Notes: generated by a model from the sequence alone, not told the origin. DNA of 64,000 nt from JAKJGV01 sp964617565 (GCA_964617565.1 CAZTYH010000004.1:4144-68143), one strand, 5' to 3'; positions 25,748 to 39,432 are shown, numbered from the stretch's first letter. Numbers and translations: made by a program.

Positions 25748-28700
25748 TTATTCCGACGAACCCGGCTTTTCGATTTCGATCTCGAGCACATTCGGCACCA
25801 GGTCCGCCTCGCCTTCGCCGGGCAGGAATTGAATCCAGAGATACTCCACCTCCGTCGGGCCCTCGTCCAGGGCTTCCCCTACATCAAACCATTCCAATCC
25901 GTCACGACTTCCGACGAATGACATATTGGTAATGGAATCTTTTCCCAGGAATACATTCACGCCCGACACGGGTGTCGGCAGTCGGTACCCCAGCGTGATC
26001 CACCACGTTGCCGCATCCGGATCGCCGACCCACGCGGTCGAGAGGTCACCGTCCACCGTGTTCGAACCGCCACTGTTCCCGTCCCGGTTTCCACTGGTCC
26101 ACACATCCAGCGGGATAACCGATGCGCTTCCACATGCTCCGTCAAAGGCAACCCTCTTCTCCGATATATCCCGACTTGCCTCGACCGCCCCTGCTTCTGT
26201 TTCGTGCATCGGAAGCACTTCAATGGCATTAATGTAGGCTCCGCCTTTGCGCGGCCTGAACTCCAACTGTAATCCATCCCCATCCACCGTCACGCGGAAT
26301 TCTTTCACCACGCCGCGATCAAATCCGCCCGCCGCTCCATACACATCGAAACCGGCCAGCATGCGGATATCTTCAATCCGCACGTCGAACCGGCTGTTGC
26401 CTTGTCCCGGCTTATAGATATCCGCAAAATGCAACCGGACCATGTACTTGCCAGGCGGCACCTGCACAAAGTTATAGTTCAACCTGTTCGGCGCTAATAC
26501 ACCACGGATTTGCCGAAGCACTTTCTGCGGCGCGTTTCCTGCATTCTTGATTTGCCGGCTGACCCCATACTCCTTGGTATTCCCGGAAAATCCGAAATCC
26601 TTGACCCAGTCGCCCACATCGCTTCCACCGCAGTTGATGCGCAACTCTTCCGGCAGGATCCTCAGCGTGCCGGCTACGAAACGAATGTCATAGTTATCCG
26701 AGGTCAGCCCTTGCGGCGTGATCTCATATTCGCCGATATCCACCGCCGGAATCGCCGAACCCGTGAAACTCAATTCACCGCCCAGACCTGCCGGTCCTTC
26801 GCCTTGAACGAATCCGCTGAAAGTGACCGTGTAGTTTTCGATGGGGAATATGGCGCCATCATAAATCTTGCTTTGATTGTTGGCGGTCACGGCCAGCATC
26901 TTCTGCGCGATCGCGATCTGAACGCGGCCATTCGTCGGGCTGTAGTTTTCGTTCCCCGCAAATGTCCAGTCGGCTGTCCCGCCCGGCACTTCTGTATAAG
27001 TTGCGCCCAGATCCAACAAGCCGCTCAAGTCTTCGCTTGCCGCTCCGATGGCCGTGCCGGTCGCGCCATGAGCCTGACCATCGTATGTCACGGTCACGCC
27101 ACCCACGGCAATCGTCGCGTCGGCCTTGCCGATCACAACATCAACCTGACCGTTTGCGGCGTTGTAGTTGGCGTTGCCCGCAAACGTCCAGATCGCCGTG
27201 CCGCCCGGAACGTTCGTATACTTCGCGCCAAAGTCCAGCAAGGCATTCAGATTCTCTCCTGTCGCGCCGGTGACTGTGCCGGTAGCTCCATGCGCAAGCC
27301 CATCATACGTCACCGTTACACCGCCCACCGCTATCGTCGCGTCTGCCTTGCCGACCTCCAGAACACCCTCCGCGCTCCCCTGCCACATCGCTTCGGTCAC
27401 CGTACCCGTCACGGCATAGACACCCGCGTTGGTCGGCGCCCACCCGTCACCGTTGTACGTGAACGTAACGGTCAGTCCCACAGGGGTGGTCGTCGCTGAA
27501 ACCGTTCGCGCGGTGCCATCGTAGGGTTGTGAAAGATCCAACAGGAACACCTGCGCCGTGGCCCTGGTGACAGTAAAGGTGTTGGTCACTTTCGGCGACG
27601 GATCCCAATATGCATTGCCGGGCTGCACAGCAACTACCGTCACCGTGCCCGCATCGGTAAAGGTCAACGCGGAAGCCCCGTTAAGGATGGCCGGGCCGGA
27701 AAGAACGGTGTACGAGACCGGTTGTCCGCTCTCGGCCGATGCCGTCAGCGTGGTCACGTTGGTTGTAATCTGATCACCCGGGTTCGGGAATGTGATCGTC
27801 TGATTCATGCGGCCGAACAGTTTGTATCGCCCGTCCGGCTGAAGCGCGAATTCGACGGTACCAGGAATGTTGACGACCGGGATAACTTGCAGCCCGTCAC
27901 CGGTCCAACTTCCGGATGAGATCGTCCCGGCAGGGACGTTCACAGAGTACGCGGACAGATCATACCAGGTGCCGCTGTATTGAGCGCGCTCGCCGGTACG
28001 TGTCCAGTAGGTCATCGGCGAAGGCGAGAGATCGGCCCGTCGGGAGGCGGCGGTGCCGGGGTCGTCAAACCAGTCGAACACGAACCCGTCGCCGGCCAGT
28101 TCCGTTCCGCCAAGCTCCGTGCGCGACGCGATGAAGACCTGATCCGTAGTGATGCCGGAGGAGGGCTCGTTGACCGGGTTCGATAACGCCCACGGAACGG
28201 CCGTTCGAATAACGATTCCCGAGAAGGCGGGGGAGAAGACGCCGAGGAAGTTGGTGCTGTTAAGCCAGGTCCGAAGCGTTGCATCCTGCCAGCGATTGTT
28301 CCATGCGCCCTCGTGGAAAGCGCGGGCGGCGATGGAATTGGTCCCTTGCAGGGTCACGGTATTCGCCACGCCTCCGTAGTTGGAATGCACAACGCGCCAC
28401 GCCAGAATCTGGCCATCCCAGGTCCAATTCTCGTCATAGACCACTGCGCCCAGCGGCAGATCTTTCGCGCGCGCGCCCACGGTATAAGCATCCGCCAGCA
28501 TGGTGTCACCGTAGTCTGAAGTCTGGATGACGATGTCCTTTATGCCATACGAACCGGCCGCAGGCATCGTGATCCGCACCCAGTTTTCGTCGGACTCTTC
28601 GATGTTTGCCGCGAGACCACCCACCAGCACATTCGTAATCGTGCCGAAAAAGCCATTGCTCACCACCACCGCAAATCCGCCCGCGAAGAGTCCGACGTCC

Positions 28701-30662
28701 GGCGTGACACTGAACACCTTGACAACGTTGGTGACACTTGGCGCAGCATTATAATCGGCATTGCCCGCCTGCGCTGCCACGACCTCGATGTCGCCGACGC
28801 CGGTAAATGTGAGATTGGTGCCGTCGCTGATCGAGCCCGGTGCGCGCGTCGTGAAGGAAACATCCAATCCACTCGACGCCGTCGCCGCCAATCCAACGCT
28901 CGCGCTCAACTTCTGCGGGACGATAGGGTCGAAGGTCAGCGTCTGGTTCACCTTGCCGACGGTCAGTGTATCCACGGCTTCGCCCTGCCAGATCGCGTCG
29001 CTCACCGTGCCGGTCACCGCGTACGAGCCACCCGACACCGGGGCGTCGAGGCTTCCGTTGTAAGTTATGAGCACGGCCAGACCGACCGGCTCCGTCGTTG
29101 CGGTCACCACTCTCGGAGTGCCGTTATAGGTCTGGTTCAGATTGTTCAAAGCGACGGATGCTACGGCCTTCGTTACGGCAAAGGAATTGGTGGTAGCGGC
29201 CGGCGCATAGTTCGCGTCGCCCGCCTGTGAGGCTACGATGCTCACGATGCCCGCGCCCGTGAAGGACAGGTTCGTGGCGCCGGAAAGGGCGGCGGGACCG
29301 CCGCCTACCGAGAACGTCACGGGCAATCCGGAACTGGCGGTTGCAGCCAGTCCGAGATGGTTGGTTGTCACCTGGGACCCGATGGCCGGGAAGCTGATCG
29401 TCTGCGGCGTGCCGAGCACGGTCAGCGTGGCCGTGTTCATTCCTTGAAACAGCGCGGTGTCCACAACGCCTGTGATCGCATAGCTTCCGGCGCTGAGCGG
29501 GGCTGACGCGCTGCCGTTGTAGGTAATGGTGACCGGCAAACCTTCCGGGGTCGTGGTGGCCGTCACGACGCGGGGGGTACCGTCGCGCTGTTGCACCAGG
29601 TTGCTGAACGCGATGTTAGCCATCGCCTTCGTCACCGCGATGCTGTTCGTCACGCATGGCGCCATATCATAGTAAACGTTCCCGAGCTGCCACCCGATCA
29701 CCTTCACGGTGCCGGTGCCGGTGAAGGACAGGTTCGTGGCGCCGACGATGCTTCCGGGGCCGGAAAAGACGCTGAAAGTCACCTGCAATCCGGACGAGGC
29801 GGTTCCCGCCAACCCGACGCGGTTCGTGGTAAATTGCGGGCCGGGATTCGGGAACGTGATGGTCTGCGGACGCCGGATCACATTGAACGTGATCGGAACG
29901 CGGAGCGGACTGTTGGCCGCGCCCGGAACCGTGAAGACATTGGTCGCGTAATATGTGCCCAAGTCGAGGCCGGCCACCGAAACCTGCGCTGTGAAAATCT
30001 GGCTGTCTTGGAAAGCGAGCGTACCCGAAGACGGAACGCTCATCGTCAGCCAGTTAGTGGGGCCGGCGCCGAAGACCGTGTTCCTGGAGAAGCTCATCCC
30101 GCTGCTGCCAACGCTCCGGATCGAGAAGGTCTGGGGCGCNNNNNNNNNNNNNNNNNNNNNNNNNNNNNNNNNNNNNNNNNNNNNNNNNNNNNNNNNNNNN
30201 NNNNNNNNNNNNNNNNNNNNNNNNNNNNNNNNNNNNNNNGTCCGGAAAATTCGTGAAATTGAACCTAAGCCAGTAGCTCACGGTGGAAGTCGCCGTCAGG
30301 CCGGTCAGCCGCGGCGAGATCAGCCATTGGTCGTTGTGATAACCCTCCCCCGAGCCACCGCCGGTGTTCCACGAGCAATAAGCATTATAGCTCCCCGCGC
30401 CAGCGGTCGGCGGAACCGAGCTCGTTCCGTTGCCCCAGCCGGGAAGCGGCATGACACCGACCGGCAGTTGATACCATCCGGACCCGCCCAGCAGATTTGT
30501 TTTGACCCAGCCCGGCGGCGGAACGCCGTATTCAAACGACTCGAGCATCTGGGCGGGGGCGGCCCACGGCGCAACCAGCAAAACGCAGAACACGAGGAAA
30601 AGGGTTTTTCCCAAAGATTGGAAGATAGAGTGCGCCTGTTTCCCGGCATTGGAAGAAAACAT
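25748..30662 (-). CDS. giant exported surface protein with MBG repeats, malectin and F5/8 domains (gap inside)
   Basis: About 1,640 visible residues. It starts at ATG 30662 with a signal peptide (TLFLVFCVLLVAPWAAPAQM), then an adhesin-type 'choice-of-anchor J' domain (ESFEYGVPPPGW ... QWLISPRL). After the 100-N gap come several MBG-like repeats (YNGSASAPLSAGSYAITG and variants such as YDGLAHGATGTV), an IPT/TIG-like domain, a DUF6273-like domain (TLRTWLNSTNFLGVFSPAF), more MBG repeats, a malectin-like domain (INCGGSDVGDW ... HFADIY) and a C-terminal F5/8 type C-like domain. The two halves are in different frames across the N run, which only means the true gap is not 100 nt. Likely a cell-surface or secreted sugar-binding adhesin. 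Confidence 0.85.
30140..30239. other. assembly gap (100 N)
   Basis: Placeholder gap inside the giant surface protein gene. The frame of the two sides is not preserved by the 100 N, so the real length is different. Confidence 0.99.
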
Positions 30663-30817
30663 TATACGACTCCTTTTGGAGGCCAACAAACTGCCGGATA
30701 TGAGACCAGAATCACCGCTGCGGATCAAGAAACATCGGAGCTTCCCCCTTCACGCGCATTTGCCTTCCCTCATGATATCAACGCTCGATTGCTCGCAAAC
30801 GCCCATGGGAAGGGTAT

Positions 30818-32422
30818 TCAGCGCTTCATGGCTTCGGGCCGGAAAAAAGTTCGGCCGGCGCGTTTTCGCTCGATGCCCATGCAGATCAAAAAGGCCATGG
30901 CGGTCAGCGCGCATAGCCGGGCAAATAAATCACCGTGGCGCGTATAGAATGTAAGCGGCATGTCTTGGCCCGGAACCTCAACAGAGGTGAAGCGAAATCC
31001 CGCAATGAACGTGTCGCCAAACCCGTCGTCGAGCACGTCGTACACACGGCCACGCCGGTCAATCGCGCACGACACACCGGTGTTGGCCGCGCGAACCGCC
31101 GGCACACCGTTCTCCACGCACCGGAATACACAATGCATCATGTGCTGTAACGGCTCCACGTGCGCGTCGAACCATCCGTCGTCGGTCTGGTTCACAAGCA
31201 GGCGCGCGCCGTTTCTCACCGACTCGCGCGCCAGCGAGCTCACCGTGTCCTCGAAGCAGATCAGCACCGAAAACGAAACGTCCGGCCGTTCCAAACGGAA
31301 GACCGAGCTGCTGCTGCCCGGCGTGAAGCTCTCGGTGATCGGCGTAATCGCGCGCAGCCACGGCATGATGCCCTGCAGCGGAACATACTCGCCGAACATC
31401 ACGAGGTGGCGCTTGTCGTATCCCTTCACAACAATCCCGTTCGTGTCCACGAGGAACGAGCTGTTGAAGTAGCGAGGGCCTTCATCGGTCCATTCGGTAT
31501 CAATGGACCCTGTCAAAATGGGCACGCCGCGGGAAGCCAGCGCGGCCACCATGTCGTAACTCGCCTGGCTTGTGCGCAGTTCGTCCGGAATCGCCGTTTC
31601 CGGCCAGATGAGCAGGTCCGGCGTGCCGGCTCGAAGCGCCGTCGTCGAAAAGTGCTCGAGCCGCTCGCGGATCACGTCATGCTGTTCCGGCATGTAGTAC
31701 CAGGCGATCGGAATCAGCGGCTGCACGATGGCCACGCGCAAGCTCTCCGTCGGGACATGCTCCATGCGAACGGAACGCCATCCTTGAACCACGGCCACGA
31801 CGACCGCGAGAAATCCCAACATGAGTTCCGGATGCGCGCGGCGGCTCCAGCGATCGCGCGTTTCCACGTAACGCAGCAGCGTCAGCGCGATCGCCATGTT
31901 GATCCAGACAACGAGTGCCGATACCGCATAAACACCGCCCCAGCGAGCTACCTGAATGATGGGGATATTGCGATATTGGCTCACGCCAAGCTGGTTCCAT
32001 GGGAAGCCGGTAAACAAAATCGAACGCAGATACTCAAACCCAATCCAAACCGCGACCCCGAGAAGCATCTGCCCGATATTAGTGAAACTGCCTCCACTCC
32101 CCCAACGCTTCATCCCGTATGCCGCAACCCAGGCAAAAGGGATCATGTAGAAAGAGCAATACAGCGCCAGGCCAATCCAGCCCGGCCGTGTAACATATCT
32201 CAGCCATGCAATCGAAGGAATCCAGAACGCGGCGCCCGCAAGGAACCCCAGCATGGCCGCACGGCGCAGCGATACGCCGCGAACGCCGAGCACCAGGGGA
32301 ATCAACGCAATCCACGCGGCATCCTGCCATCCGAGCGGAGGAAATGCAGCAAAGAGCAGAAGGCCGGACAAAACAGCAGCGCCCCAGGGAAGAACAGCCA
32401 CAAACCTGTCACGCACATTCAT
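30818..32422 (-). CDS. lnt: apolipoprotein N-acyltransferase
   Basis: Lnt adds the third acyl chain to lipoproteins in the inner membrane. The 534-residue product has about seven membrane segments in the first 200 residues, then the nitrilase-like domain with Glu in LIWPETAIPDE, Lys in GYDKRHLVMFGEYVP and Cys in LICFEDTVSS, the catalytic triad, and a final membrane helix. Start ATG 32422 (MNVRDRFVAV) with AGGA just upstream; the longer frame to 32671 overlaps secA. It lies 46 nt after secA. Presence of Lnt implies a diderm envelope. Confidence 0.95.
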   Translation of the reverse strand: MNVRDRFVAVLPWGAAVLSGLLLFAAFPPLGWQDAAWIALIPLVLGVRGVSLRRAAMLGFLAGAAFWIPSIAWLRYVTRPGWIGLALYCSFYMIPFAWVAAYGMKRWGSGGSFTNIGQMLLGVAVWIGFEYLRSILFTGFPWNQLGVSQYRNIPIIQVARWGGVYAVSALVVWINMAIALTLLRYVETRDRWSRRAHPELMLGFLAVVVAVVQGWRSVRMEHVPTESLRVAIVQPLIPIAWYYMPEQHDVIRERLEHFSTTALRAGTPDLLIWPETAIPDELRTSQASYDMVAALASRGVPILTGSIDTEWTDEGPRYFNSSFLVDTNGIVVKGYDKRHLVMFGEYVPLQGIMPWLRAITPITESFTPGSSSSVFRLERPDVSFSVLICFEDTVSSLARESVRNGARLLVNQTDDGWFDAHVEPLQHMMHCVFRCVENGVPAVRAANTGVSCAIDRRGRVYDVLDDGFGDTFIAGFRFTSVEVPGQDMPLTFYTRHGDLFARLCALTAMAFLICMGIERKRAGRTFFRPEAMKR

Positions 32423-32435
32423 GTCCTGTATTTTT

Positions 32436-32465
32436 CTCCCTCTGGAAGAGGGCCGGAGCGAGGGT
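32436..32465. repeat. CTCCCTCTGGAAGAGGG-type repeat between secA and lnt
   Basis: CTCCCTCTGGAAGAGGGCCG followed by GAGCGAGGG. It contains the inverted pair CCCTCT/AGAGGG and closely resembles a dispersed intergenic motif (CTCCCTCN-GGAGAGGGCCGGGGTGAGGG type) common in many bacterial genomes. It starts 3 nt after the secA stop. Confidence 0.6.
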
Positions 32466-32468
32466 TGA

Positions 32469-35504
<3,036 letters not shown>

Positions 35505-35539
35505 GTATTGCTCCGGCCATTAAATTGTGTCAGACGGCT

Positions 35540-35647
35540 TGGGGAATTGGGGTGATGGAGTATTGGAGTACTGGAGTATCGTCGGAAAACAAAAAATAAT
35601 CGGCATTTTCACCCCATCACTCCACTACGCCAACACTCCATTACTCC
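35540..35647. repeat. inverted pair of octad repeat arrays upstream of secA
   Basis: Left arm 35540-35579: five 8-nt units (TGGGGAAT, TGGGGTGA, TGGAGTAT, TGGAGTAC, TGGAGTAT). Right arm 35616-35647: four units in the opposite orientation (ATCACTCC, ACTACGCC, AACACTCC, ATTACTCC). The arms are separated by an AT-rich 36-nt stretch. Same octad family as 17001-17048. It fills the secA-kamA spacer (35505-35796), in which I see nothing else. Confidence 0.85.
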
Positions 35648-35784
35648 TCCCTCTCCTATTTCTTAAAGAGGCGTGTAGAGTAGGCCCAGATCGTTCATTT
35701 GGCAAGAAAAGGGAAAAAAGATGGTTTCGAGGTTCGGGAGGCGAGACACGAATTTCGGGGAACAATCAATGATGCAGTAACTTC

Positions 35785-35805
35785 GATGTTGAATGTTCAA
35801 CATTC
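35785..35805. repeat. heptad array at the kamA stop
   Basis: GATGTTG (35785-35791), AATGTTC (35792-35798) and AACATTC (35799-35805). The kamA stop codon (35797-35799) is within it. Confidence 0.75.
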
Positions 35806-36915
35806 TCTATACCGATACTTTTTCCCCCGATAATTCCGCAACACCAGTTCATCCCCTTCCCTGCCCACGACGTAATTCGGCGAAAGCGGCACTTTACCCC
35901 CGCCGCCCGGCGCGTCGAGCATGAACGTTGGAACGGCGTATCCTGTCGTATGGCCGTGCAAGCTGCGGATTAATTCCGTTCCCGTCGCAACCGGCGTGCG
36001 GAAGTGTGAAGATCCAAAGATCGCATCGCATTGATGCAGGTAGTATGGCTTCACGCGGAAGCGGAGCAACCCCAGCATCAGCTTCTTCATCGTCTCTGCA
36101 TCGTCGTTCACGCCTTTGAGCAGCACCGTCTGACTGCACATCGGAATGCCTGCATCCGCCAGTCTCTCGCAGGCCGCGCCGACCTCGGGCGTCAGTTCGT
36201 CGGGATGCGTGAAGTGTACGCTCAGCCAGAGCGGATGATACTTCCGCAGCATGCGCACCAGTTTCGGCGTGATACGCTGCGGCAGAACGGCAGGCACTTT
36301 CGTGCTGAAGCGAATAATTTCAACATGTGAAATCGCGCGCAACCGGCAAAGCAACCCATCCAGCTTTTCATCGGACAGGATCAGCGGCTCGCCGCCGGAG
36401 ATCAGCACGTCGCGCACCTCCGGCGTCGCCGCGATGTAATCAATGGCCTTCTGCCAACGCACGCGATCGGATGCTTTTCCTCGCCGGCCTACCATCCTCG
36501 CGCGTGTACAATAGCGGCAGTAAACGGCGCACTGATCGCTCACGAGAAACAATACCTTGTCCGGATACGTATGCACGAGACCGGGTACCGGCATGCGCTT
36601 CTCTTCGCCGAGCGGGTCCAGGAACTCGCCCCTCGATTTAACAAACTCGGCCCGCGAAGGAACGAGCGTCCGGCGCAGCGGTTGAGACGGATCGGCCGGA
36701 TCGAGCAGTGATGCATAATAAGGCGTGATGGCGAGAGGCAATCGCGCACCTAGCGTTCGCACGGCGGATCGCTCGTCGCCCGTCAGGCGCAGAAGTTTTT
36801 CCAACCCGGCGAGGTCACGAACGCGATTCCGCAATTGCCACCGCCAATCGTTCCAGTGTTTTCCGGAAATCTTTCTTCGAAGCTCGGGGTTCAATGTTCG
36901 ATGTTCAATGTTCAC
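35797..36915 (-). CDS. kamA: KamA/EpmB-type radical SAM aminomutase (lysine 2,3-aminomutase family)
   Basis: A 372-residue radical SAM/PLP enzyme that shifts an amino group from C2 to C3, most likely of lysine. Seen: the cluster cysteines Cys129, Cys133 and Cys136 in CAVYCRYC, ISGGEPLILSD, and the PLP-lysine motif PGGGGKVPLSPNYV near the C-terminus. Substrate (lysine, glutamate or EF-P lysine precursor) is not decided; no epmA/efp neighbour is here. The GTG start at 36915 has GGAAGAG at 7 nt, but the first ten codons (MNIEHRTLNP) are the translation of a heptad array and may not belong to the ancestral protein. The stop is also in a heptad array. Confidence 0.9.
   Translation of the reverse strand: MNIEHRTLNPELRRKISGKHWNDWRWQLRNRVRDLAGLEKLLRLTGDERSAVRTLGARLPLAITPYYASLLDPADPSQPLRRTLVPSRAEFVKSRGEFLDPLGEEKRMPVPGLVHTYPDKVLFLVSDQCAVYCRYCTRARMVGRRGKASDRVRWQKAIDYIAATPEVRDVLISGGEPLILSDEKLDGLLCRLRAISHVEIIRFSTKVPAVLPQRITPKLVRMLRKYHPLWLSVHFTHPDELTPEVGAACERLADAGIPMCSQTVLLKGVNDDAETMKKLMLGLLRFRVKPYYLHQCDAIFGSSHFRTPVATGTELIRSLHGHTTGYAVPTFMLDAPGGGGKVPLSPNYVVGREGDELVLRNYRGKKYRYREC
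36887..36914. repeat. ATGTTCA heptad array between lhgO and kamA
   Basis: Four consecutive 7-nt units: GGGTTCA, ATGTTCG, ATGTTCA, ATGTTCA (36887-36914). The array contains both the lhgO stop (36905-36907) and the first codons of kamA, so two genes meet inside it. Confidence 0.88.
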
Positions 36916-38113
36916 AGAAATTCTCTTCCGCCAACTCCGCGATCTTCTGTCCGATACTGATCGAAGCCGTCGCGGCGGGCGACGGAGCGTTCAGCACATG
37001 AATCATGCGTTCCGCCTCGACGATCCGGAAATCGTCAATCAAAGCGCCATCGGGCCCCACCGCCTGCGCCCGCACTCCGGCGCCGCCGGGCTTCAAATCA
37101 TCCAACTCAAGATCGGGAAGCATTTTCTGAAGGGCCGCAAGAAACGCGCGCTTGAAGAAGGACCGGTAAAATTCGCCCATGCCCATTTTCCAATGCCTGG
37201 AAAAAAGCCGCAGCGCGCCGGGATACGTGAACGTTTCAAACGAATCCTTGAATGAGAAACTCGTCTTCGTGTATCCCTCGCGCTTGAAAGCGAGAACGGC
37301 ATTCGGTCCTGCCTCCACGCCGCCGCCGATCATCCGCGTAAAGTGCACACCCAGGAAGGGAAACGCGGGGTCCGGCACGGGATAAACGAGGTTGCGGACC
37401 AGTCCCTGTTTCTCCGGAACCAGCTCGTAATATTCTCCGCGGAACGGAATGATGCGCACGCCGGGTTCCACTCCACACAGGCGGGCAACGCGGTCGGACT
37501 GGAGCCCCGCGCAATTGACAAGGTTCTTTGCGCGGACTTCCCCGCTCGAGGTCTCCACGACGAGCCCGCCGGTCTCTCGATGTAACCCGCTCACGCGGCA
37601 GCCGGTGCGAATCTCGCCGCCCTTTTCTCGCACAAGGCGGGCATAAGCCTGCGTGACTTCCGTGTAATCCACGATGCCGGTCTGCGGCACACGCAACCCT
37701 GCAACACCTCTAATGCAAGGTTCGTATTCGCGGATTTCCTCGCCGGTCAGGCGCTCGAGACCTTCCAGTCCATTTGCCGTGCCGCGTTCCTCCAGTTGTG
37801 CCAGACGCGGCAATTCATCCGCAGTGCTCGCAACAACGATCTTTCCGCACCGCTCATGCCGAATGCCCTGATCCGCGCAAAAACGATACAGGGCTTCCCG
37901 GCCCGCCGTGCAATTGGCCGCTTTCAGCGACCCCGGCTTGTAATAGAGTCCCGAGTGAATGACTCCGCTATTATGCCCCGTTTGATGCGCGGCCATTTCA
38001 TTTTCCGCTTCCAGCAAAAGGACAGAGCGACCGGGCCTGGTCATGAGCGCCATGGCCGTTGCTGTTCCGACAATCCCCCCGCCCACAATGACAATATCGC
38101 AAGAAACGCTCAT
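36905..38113 (-). CDS. lhgO: L-2-hydroxyglutarate oxidase/dehydrogenase (FAD)
   Basis: A 402-residue FAD enzyme of the LhgO family, which oxidises L-2-hydroxyglutarate to 2-oxoglutarate. Seen: the FAD-binding CDIVIVGGGIVGTATAMAL, the family motif HQTGHNSGVIHSGLYYKPGS, TGIVDYTEV, LVNCAGLQSDRVARL and the C-terminal VLNAPSPAATASISIGQKIA. Start ATG 38113 with AGAGGCGG upstream. Residues in LFSRHWKMGMGEFYRS are encoded by a copy of the 19-bp TTTTCCAATGCCTGGAAAA repeat. The protein ends Cys-Glu-His-stop from a heptad repeat. Confidence 0.95.
   Translation of the reverse strand: MSVSCDIVIVGGGIVGTATAMALMTRPGRSVLLLEAENEMAAHQTGHNSGVIHSGLYYKPGSLKAANCTAGREALYRFCADQGIRHERCGKIVVASTADELPRLAQLEERGTANGLEGLERLTGEEIREYEPCIRGVAGLRVPQTGIVDYTEVTQAYARLVREKGGEIRTGCRVSGLHRETGGLVVETSSGEVRAKNLVNCAGLQSDRVARLCGVEPGVRIIPFRGEYYELVPEKQGLVRNLVYPVPDPAFPFLGVHFTRMIGGGVEAGPNAVLAFKREGYTKTSFSFKDSFETFTYPGALRLFSRHWKMGMGEFYRSFFKRAFLAALQKMLPDLELDDLKPGGAGVRAQAVGPDGALIDDFRIVEAERMIHVLNAPSPAATASISIGQKIAELAEENFCEH
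37186..37204. repeat. 19-bp inverted repeat element inside lhgO
   Basis: TTTTCCAATGCCTGGAAAA; arms TTTTCCA and TGGAAAA around ATGCC. It is in frame in lhgO and encodes Phe-Ser-Arg-His-Trp-Lys on the minus strand. Other copies are in trpF and upstream of pyrE, with a variant near 30640. Confidence 0.85.
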
Positions 38114-38229
38114 AAAAAAACCGCCTCTGAACAAGTGCCCTCGTTTTCTACACGGAACCCGGCCCACGCGCAACGCGTATGTGAGAATCCTTTGTTGCCA
38201 ATTGAAGCGATGTGCGTACACTCTGCGGC

Positions 38230-39432
38230 ATGAATTCAAGGCGTAAGCAGTTCGAAACCACGAAAATCGAGCATTTCGGCACAACCGTTGTGCCGCAAAC
38301 CTCGTCCGTGGAGGACACGCCTTCCGATTCTTTCGGCAAAGGAAGCCGTCAACTCACTGCCAATTACCAGGCCATTATCAACGCGCGCGCGATTTACTAT
38401 CCCGTCGCCTATCGCTTTCTCAAAGAACTCGGACGCGGGCGGCAAGGGATCGTGTTTCTCGGTCTGCGTCAAGGCGCGCGAGGGTGCGTGACCCAGCACG
38501 CTATTAAGCTTTTCGACCCAGGGATCTATCCGAGCGCGAAAAAGTACTGGACCGATATGGGGCGCATCGCCGCGCAAACCTCGAAGCTTCAACTCGTGAA
38601 AAGCCCGGTCCTTGTATCTCCTGAAATTTACGAGGAAAGCAACGGGATCGGCTACCTTCAAATGGAAGTGGTGGATGGATGCAGCCTGCGTTATCTGCTG
38701 GATGATGAACACCTGGAAAAGGTGCGCAAGCGCAGTTCGGCCGCCGAATGGGCCCGGTTCACCGATGCCGTTTTCCGGCTGGACGACGGAAAGCTGCGCA
38801 TTCAACCCGGCGTCGCACTGTACATCATGCGCCAGATTCTCCGTGGGCTCGAAACGCTGCACGAGATGGGGTTTGTGCACAGCGATGTCAAACCCGCCAA
38901 CGTGATGATTGATCGCCTCGGATATGTCCGGCTCATTGACTTCGGCCGCGCCGTGCTGCTTAACGAAAAAGTCACAATTCTTCTCGGCACTCCTCTCTAC
39001 ATGGCACCAGAGACCCATCGTCGCGAGGCAGCGCTTGTCCAGTCGGATATTTACAGCGTCGGGTTGGTGGGCCTCGAAATGCTGCGCGGCGAACCCTTAA
39101 TGGATATGAAAGGCCTCACCGAGGCCGACCTGCTAAAATACAAAACCGAGTTACCCGGCCGCCTGCCCGACTTGTTACCCGATTATGTGCGCCAGAACGC
39201 CCAATTCGTCGTGCTCCTGCAACGGTTCCTCGAAGCAGATCCCAAGCGGCGATATCCAAGCGCCGAGGAGGCGGAAGTGGGAAGCCAGGGGCTTTTACTC
39301 GTTCATAAGCAACTTGCCCAACTGGGGAAAGATACTGAATATGGCCGCGAATTGGAGAATTACCTCGCCAAGCTGATGGATCCGTTACCGGCCCCGCCGG
39401 CCGTGAACCATGGGCCATGGTCCCAAGGATAA
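38230..39432 (+). CDS. Hanks-type Ser/Thr protein kinase
   Basis: A 400-residue soluble kinase. After a 60-residue polar N-terminal stretch comes a full catalytic domain: glycine loop LGRGRQGIVFLG, Lys93 in HAIKLF, HSDVKPANVMID (Asp219), DFG at 237-239 and GTPLYMAPE. All catalytic residues are present, unlike the kinase at 8094. The region between Lys93 and the hinge has a longer insert than usual. No membrane helix or sensor domain is seen. Start ATG 38230; it is divergent from lhgO. Confidence 0.9.
   Translation: MNSRRKQFETTKIEHFGTTVVPQTSSVEDTPSDSFGKGSRQLTANYQAIINARAIYYPVAYRFLKELGRGRQGIVFLGLRQGARGCVTQHAIKLFDPGIYPSAKKYWTDMGRIAAQTSKLQLVKSPVLVSPEIYEESNGIGYLQMEVVDGCSLRYLLDDEHLEKVRKRSSAAEWARFTDAVFRLDDGKLRIQPGVALYIMRQILRGLETLHEMGFVHSDVKPANVMIDRLGYVRLIDFGRAVLLNEKVTILLGTPLYMAPETHRREAALVQSDIYSVGLVGLEMLRGEPLMDMKGLTEADLLKYKTELPGRLPDLLPDYVRQNAQFVVLLQRFLEADPKRRYPSAEEAEVGSQGLLLVHKQLAQLGKDTEYGRELENYLAKLMDPLPAPPAVNHGPWSQG

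Noticed and set aside
26510..27499. Long plus-strand frames within the giant surface protein gene
   Set aside because: They are shadows of the repetitive minus-strand gene; their translations are Arg/His/Pro-rich without any domain.
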